Source: Geobacteraceae bacterium
GTDB taxonomy: Bacteria; Desulfobacterota; Desulfuromonadia; Desulfuromonadales; Desulfuromonadaceae
DNA length: 10,715 nt
Assembly (NCBI GenBank): GCA_020201305.1
Contig: JAIVHC010000014.1
Location: 1 to 10,715 of the forward strand
Direction of reading: 5' to 3'
The position numbers and the translations under genes are program-made. The notes beneath the pieces were generated by a model. The model searched no databases. It saw only the letters and a list, made by a program, of their open reading frames with translations, and was not told the DNA's origin. Shown one piece after another: positions 7,012-10,715 of this stretch (within the stretch, counting starts at the first letter, position 1; each line of letters starts with the position of its first letter).

Positions 7012-7944
7012 TCAGTCGAGCGTGGTTTCCTGCAGAGCCTTCTCAAACGCCTGCTCCATAGTCATGGGTTGGATCTCGGGAAAATATTTTGCCGCATTTT
7101 CATTGGTGGCTATCGTCTCCGATTTGAGCCCGTCTACCAGCGCAGAGGCGATGCTGAACGGTACCTGGGTAATGAACACCAGCCAGTAGGAGGAGAGGCG
7201 CGGACTGAAAAACGGCAGCGGGATAAGCCGGCGCTTGAGCCCCATACTTGTGGCGGCCTGACGCATGAGGCCACAGAAATCGGTGGCTGTGGTGCCGATA
7301 TCCACCTTAATGTTTTCCTGTAGTTCAAGATCGATACTTGCTTCAAGGTAGCTGAGCACGTCATCCACCGCGATGGGCTGGGTTTTGGTGTTGACCCACT
7401 TTGGTGTGATCATGAGGGGAAGTTTACGGGTCAGATCGCGGATGATGCGGAAACTCGCACTTCCGCCACCGATGATAACTCCGGCGCGCAGCCACAGGGT
7501 ACGGGTGCTGCTTCCCTCAGTGGCGCTGAGGATCTCACCGGTTTCGATACGACTTAAGAGGTGTTCACTCGCACTGTCGCGTTCCCCCAGCCCTCCGAGG
7601 TAGACTATTTTTTTCACTCCTACATTTTCACACGCGCGGCGGAAATTCTGCGCACTGGTGCGATCCTTCGCGGCGTAATCAGCACCACTTCCCATGGAGT
7701 GGATCAGGTAAAAAGCGGTATCCACTCCGGCCAGGGCATCTTCAAGGGCGACAGGGTCAAAGGTGTCACCTTTGATAATGGTGCATTCCTGGCGAGCGGC
7801 AGCGCTGATACGTGCTGGATCGCGCACCAGCAGGCGCAGCCGGAGATCGCTGCGTTCAAGAAGACGCTGTTTTAGCTTCTTCCCGATATAGCCGGTGGCT
7901 CCGGTGATCAGAATTTCTCTGGGATTGGTCTGGTTCTGCTGCAT
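7012..7944 (-). CDS. YbjT-like NAD(P)-binding SDR-family oxidoreductase
   Basis: The 310-residue protein is an atypical short-chain dehydrogenase of the NmrA/YbjT kind. The dinucleotide loop GATGYIG at 15-21 follows a beta strand (REILITG). LLVRDPAR at 38-45 supplies an Arg suited to NADP(H). YLGGLG at 115-120 and LRAGVIIGGGSASF at 151-164 match the family, but there is no classical YxxxK catalytic pair, so it may bind the cofactor without a standard dehydrogenase reaction. E. coli YbjT and many relatives are about 480 residues, with a C-terminal DUF2867 domain; this protein stops where that domain would begin, 22 bases before repeat copy 1. ATG 7944 has a GGGGGAGAA ribosome site 6 bases upstream. 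It lies downstream of the DUF523-DUF1722 gene on the same strand, with copy 2 between them. The substrate is unknown. Confidence 0.85.
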   Translation of the reverse strand: MQQNQTNPREILITGATGYIGKKLKQRLLERSDLRLRLLVRDPARISAAARQECTIIKGDTFDPVALEDALAGVDTAFYLIHSMGSGADYAAKDRTSAQNFRRACENVGVKKIVYLGGLGERDSASEHLLSRIETGEILSATEGSSTRTLWLRAGVIIGGGSASFRIIRDLTRKLPLMITPKWVNTKTQPIAVDDVLSYLEASIDLELQENIKVDIGTTATDFCGLMRQAATSMGLKRRLIPLPFFSPRLSSYWLVFITQVPFSIASALVDGLKSETIATNENAAKYFPEIQPMTMEQAFEKALQETTLD

Positions 7945-7987
7945 GGACTGTTCTCCCCCGTTTTGGGTTTGTATGCCTAAGAAAGCT

Positions 7988-7996
7988 ACACATGAT
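7988..7996. repeat. Left copy of 9-base direct repeat ACACATGAT
   Basis: It matches 8147-8155 exactly and marks the left boundary of repeat copy 2. It is a candidate target-site duplication. If the element starts at TGATG (7993), the strict duplication is only CACA (7989-7992 and 8148-8151) and the rest is shared by chance. Confidence 0.55.
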
Positions 7997-8147
7997 GGCG
8001 TCGCAAAAACTCACCAACTGCTGCGTTGCTGTGATTGTCTCGCTTCTTCGACGTACGTAAGTACGCCTCATTGCTCGATAATCACGCGCCTTGCATTTGG
8101 CGTTTTTTGCTTAGCCATCTAATTTTGTGCTTTCTGCGAAAGCATCA
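7993..8147. repeat. Dispersed hairpin repeat, copy 2 (full length, MITE-like)
   Basis: The 155-base element starts TGATGGCGTCGCAAAAA and ends with TTTCTGCGAAAGCATCA, whose reverse complement matches the start at 13 of 17 positions: an imperfect terminal inverted repeat. The interior is also a long imperfect dyad; GATGGC, GCAAAAA and CCAA-TGC blocks on the left recur inverted on the right (GCATTTGG, TTTTTTGC, GCCATC). The tip is a perfect stem CGTAC (8052-8056) and GTACG (8061-8065) with a GTAA loop, a GNRA tetraloop in RNA. It has no coding capacity. The size, terminal repeats and flanking direct repeat suggest a non-autonomous element moved by a transposase encoded elsewhere, though a structured dispersed RNA repeat is possible. 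It separates the DUF523-DUF1722 gene from the SDR gene. Confidence 0.8.
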
Positions 8148-9101
8148 CACATGATTTAGAAGTTTCAACTCCCTGGGGTGTGGCTTTAGGTACACCTGCT
8201 TGCTCAGATATTCCTGTTCGAATTTGCGCACAAAGTGATTCAGCAGGGTAACAGGCACGATAAGTGGCACCAGTTCCTGTTTGTAGTTGTCGATGAGTTC
8301 TACCGCTTCCTGCTTTTCATCCTTGTTTAAATCACGCTTGAAGTAGCCAAGGATATGGTGCAGGACATTGGTGTGCTTGCTTGTGCTCGCTTTCAGGCTC
8401 AACCCTTTGAGAAGCAGGGTGCGGTATTCCTGCAGAAAATCGTCAAAGTCAAGTTTTTTGCCCTGTGCCACCAGGCGTCCCATCTCACGGTATATTTCTA
8501 CGCTGTGTGCCATCATCAAAAGCTTGTGTTGTGTGTGAAACTCGACAATATCGCCATAGGCGGGATTGTTTTCCAGCATCTGGCGGAAACGCTGCAGGGT
8601 GAAGATACGGGTGATGAAGTTTTCCCGCAACGCGGCGTCATTCAGACGGCCTTCTTCTTCCACCGGCAGGAGAGGGAAGTGCTGCATGAAAGCGGCGGCA
8701 AATATCCCCACACCGTTTTTACGCGGCATCCCTTTTCCCGTCGGGTACACCTTTACCCGTTCCATGCCGCTGCTGGGGGAGTTGGCCTTGAATACGAAGC
8801 CGTCGAGATTCTCCGTCTCCAGTTCCTTAACCCGTTTCTGCGCCCATTCCTGCATGCGTGCGGTGATATCCTCTCCGGTTTTGGAAAACACCAGGCGCAC
8901 TTTATCGTTGCCCGCATCTACCTGGCGCAAAGCCGGGCGCGGGATGGGCAGGCCGATCTCCACCTCGGGGCACACGGGGACGTATTCCACATATGGTGCC
9001 AGGGTGTCGTGCAGGTAGCGGTTCATTTTGTGCCCGCCGTCAAAGCGTACGTTTTGTCCCAGCAGGCATGAGCTGATTCCCAGGCGTATTTTGTCGTTCA
9101 T
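8145..9101 (-). CDS. DUF523 (TudS-like) - DUF1722 (YbgA) fusion protein
   Basis: The 318-residue protein joins two domains. Residues about 5-145 are DUF523, the family of the iron-sulfur thiouracil desulfidase TudS; SSCLLGQNVRFDGGHK at 10-25 and CPEVEIGLPIPR at 44-55 are its hallmarks. C12 and C44 match two of the three cysteines expected to hold the [4Fe-4S] cluster. The third normally lies in an SPSCG motif, but here the motif is SPSSG with S111. Residues about 187-310 are DUF1722, as in E. coli YbgA, with FHTQHKLLMMAHS, LHHILGYFKRDL and YLKPHPREL. ATG 9101 is chosen over ATG 9131 because AAAGG lies 6 bases upstream and the domain starts at once. Related genes often sit next to photolyase and SDR genes; an SDR gene follows here but no photolyase. 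The C-terminus looks natural, and the TGA stop is supplied by repeat copy 2. The fusion's biological role is not settled. Confidence 0.88.
   Translation of the reverse strand: MNDKIRLGISSCLLGQNVRFDGGHKMNRYLHDTLAPYVEYVPVCPEVEIGLPIPRPALRQVDAGNDKVRLVFSKTGEDITARMQEWAQKRVKELETENLDGFVFKANSPSSGMERVKVYPTGKGMPRKNGVGIFAAAFMQHFPLLPVEEEGRLNDAALRENFITRIFTLQRFRQMLENNPAYGDIVEFHTQHKLLMMAHSVEIYREMGRLVAQGKKLDFDDFLQEYRTLLLKGLSLKASTSKHTNVLHHILGYFKRDLNKDEKQEAVELIDNYKQELVPLIVPVTLLNHFVRKFEQEYLSKQVYLKPHPRELKLLNHV
8147..8155. repeat. Right copy of 9-base direct repeat ACACATGAT
   Basis: It is the partner of 7988-7996. It covers the last two sense codons of the DUF523-DUF1722 gene (minus) and touches its TGA stop, which the repeat end supplies. 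Confidence 0.55.
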
Positions 9102-9107
9102 GTTAGG

Positions 9108-9112
9108 CCTTT
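9108..9112 (-). promoter_or_regulatory. Ribosome binding site of the DUF523-DUF1722 gene
   Basis: AAAGG on the minus strand lies 6 bases before ATG 9101. The alternative ATG 9131, ten codons upstream in frame, has no comparable site. Confidence 0.5.
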
Positions 9113-9194
9113 GCAGTTTTAGTGTTTGCATGGATTTCTGCGTACAAATGGAGAACAGTTGTGAGCTTGTCTACTCTTGCAATTCTACCATCTT

Positions 9195-10715
9195 CTACGG
9201 TTTATGCCTCATAAGATATTTGAAAACTTCCATGCTCAGTAATATCGGTACTGCCAGCAGCAGGGTTAATCCCCACTGGGATAGCGGAACCGGCTCTACG
9301 CGCAGAATGTTTTGCATGAAGCCGATCTGCATGCTCAACACATGGATGAGTTGAGCGCAAATAACCCCTCCCACAAGTATCAGATTCCGTTTCAGGGGGA
9401 CGTTAAATGCCGAAGTGACTTCGGAGCGGCAGTTGAACGCATGGACATTCTGCAGGAATACCATGAGCAAAAGGGTAAAATTGCGTGCGGAATCTTCGGC
9501 AAAATCAGGCACTTGAAACCAGGGTCTGCTTTATCATCAGAGGATTGAATATAGGCTCTGAGGGCCGCCGGGGTTGTTTTTTCATGGTTCCTGGTTCCCC
9601 CTGCTCAAACGCCAGTGCTACATCCTGAATTCCGTTGGTAACCAGGTTAAGCCAGAGCAATTGCACTGCAAGTAGAGGCAGGGGCAGCCCGGCCATTATG
9701 GAAAGGATAAACATAATAACTTCTGCTGCACCGGTGGATATGAGCAGATAGATCACTTTTCTTACGTTGTCGTAGGCGTAGCGGCCCTCTTCCACTCCTG
9801 CTACGATGGAGGAGAAGTTGTCATCCACCACAATCATGGCACCTACTTCCTTCGCTACATCGGTGCCGGACCCCATAGCCACCCCGATATTGGCACGCTT
9901 AAGGGCAGGAGCATCATTAACTCCGTCGCCGGTAACAGCGACAAATTCGCCCTGCCGTATCAGAATATCCACAATCTCAAGTTTCTGGGTGGGGGAGACC
10001 CGCGCAAATACCGTGGTTGAAGAGACCAGACGTGCAAACTCCGGATCATCCGGGCCATCGGTGGCACTAAGCATCTGTCCGGTGACTACATTGTTTCTGT
10101 CTGAAAGGATACCCAATTCCTGTGCAATGGTGCCTGCAGTGGCGGGATGGTCTCCGGTTATCATAAGGACCCTGATACCTGCTTTGCTGCAGGAGGTGAC
10201 GGATTCTGCAGCCTCCGCGCGCAGCGGATCTACAAAACCCACCAGACCCGTGAAGGTCAGGGGCGGGATGTCGGTATTTGCGTATTGCTCCCTGGGTTCA
10301 AAGTCGGGACATGAGCCGGTGGCAAAAGCGAGTACCCTGTAGCCCCGAAGCGCAAGTTCTTCCGCCTGTGCAGTTATTGCCCTTTTATCCACGGTCCGGG
10401 TTCCGGAAGCGTCGAGCATGGTGGTGCAGAACTCCAGAACCGTGTCAACCGCACCCTTCAGCGCTATTTGCACTTCATCATGCTCGTTGTTGCAGAATGC
10501 CGCAGAAAATTTACGTTCCGATTCGTAGGGAATGTTGGCGCGCAAGGGATGGTTTTTCTTGATTTTATCGGGGTCGAGACCGAACTTGTACGTCAAACCG
10601 AGCAGGGCGACATCCATGGCGTCTCCATAGTGCTTCCACTCTGTGCCCTTCCGGTACAGGGCAGCTTCGTTTGCGAGTGCCGCCACATTGAGGAGCTGTT
10701 CCAGGGGTGGATTAT
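9195..10715 (-). pseudogene. Broken P-type cation ATPase (P2-like), 5' end off window
   Basis: The frame enters from the right edge (first full codon at 10713) and reads NPPLEQLLNVAALANEA onward. The visible fragment shows a P2-type cation pump: KGA of the nucleotide-binding domain at residues 86-88, TGDHPATA at 186-193, TGDGVNDAPALK at 261-272 and the M6 ion-site segment LNLVTNGIQD. The phosphorylation site DKTGT lies outside the window. Translation stops at TGA 9507-9505, straight after LMIKQTLVSSA. The C-terminal remainder continues in the +1 frame from about 9512 to the TAA at 9195 as PDFAEDSARNFTLLLMVFL..., which is M8, M9 and M10. Intact relatives have about 19 more residues, forming M7, between these two points. 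The gene therefore lost about 56-58 bases, removing one membrane segment and shifting the frame. The transported ion (Ca2+ or another cation) cannot be named, and the product is unlikely to pump. Confidence 0.85.

Noticed and set aside
6834..8155. CRISPR array or integron cassette explanation for the paired repeats
   Set aside because: There are only two copies over 1 kb apart, with no regular spacers, no attC-like core sites and no integrase or cas gene.
9195..9512. Independent small membrane protein gene (105 codons)
   Set aside because: Its sequence is the M8-M10 end of the adjacent P-type ATPase in a shifted frame, so it is a fragment rather than a gene.

Overview
The window looks like chromosomal DNA from an anaerobic, respiring proteobacterium-type organism, most likely of the Desulfuromonadota (Geobacter/Desulfuromonas/Pelobacter relatives). 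This is inferred from a secreted seven-haem c-type cytochrome whose first haem site has the CSNCHTMHNSQ style common in that group, and from a dispersed hairpin repeat that I associate, from memory and unverified, with those genomes. The other genes are widespread families and do not fix the taxon.

Layout. The left edge holds the first 44 codons of an unrecognised minus-strand gene (1-132), then a 363-base AT-rich divergent region with one perfect DnaA-box-like nonamer. A multihaem cytochrome gene (496-1617, +) follows, closed by a rho-independent terminator at 1697-1730. It converges on a DEAD-box RNA helicase of the DeaD/CsdA type (1835-3592, -). Next is a two-gene minus-strand operon in which class II fumarase fumC (4362-5759) overlaps by 11 bases a cytidine-deaminase-fold nucleoside/guanine deaminase (3770-4372). 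An EamA/DMT permease (5967-6836, +) diverges from fumC.

The right third is remodelled. A YbjT-like NAD(P)-binding SDR gene (7012-7944, -) is bracketed by two directly oriented copies of a ~155-base hairpin repeat. Copy 2 (7993-8147) has imperfect terminal inverted repeats and is flanked by a 9-base direct repeat, ACACATGAT. Removing the insert in silico leaves the upstream DUF523-DUF1722 gene (8145-9101, -) with the same last codon followed by TAG instead of TGA, and puts the two genes 41 bases apart, so the repeat probably split a former operon. Copy 1 (6834-6989) lacks its left end, and half of its apical region is replaced by a perfect 22-base palindrome. The right edge is a broken P-type cation ATPase (minus, 9195 to the edge). 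It has lost about one transmembrane segment (M7) and changed frame at 9505-9512.

I see no phage, CRISPR, toxin-antitoxin, tRNA or rRNA feature, and no strong case for a wholly new multi-gene system. The most notable material is the repeat family and its effect on neighbouring genes, the seven-haem cytochrome with one CX4CH site, a cysteine-to-serine change in the DUF523 domain, and the decayed ATPase.
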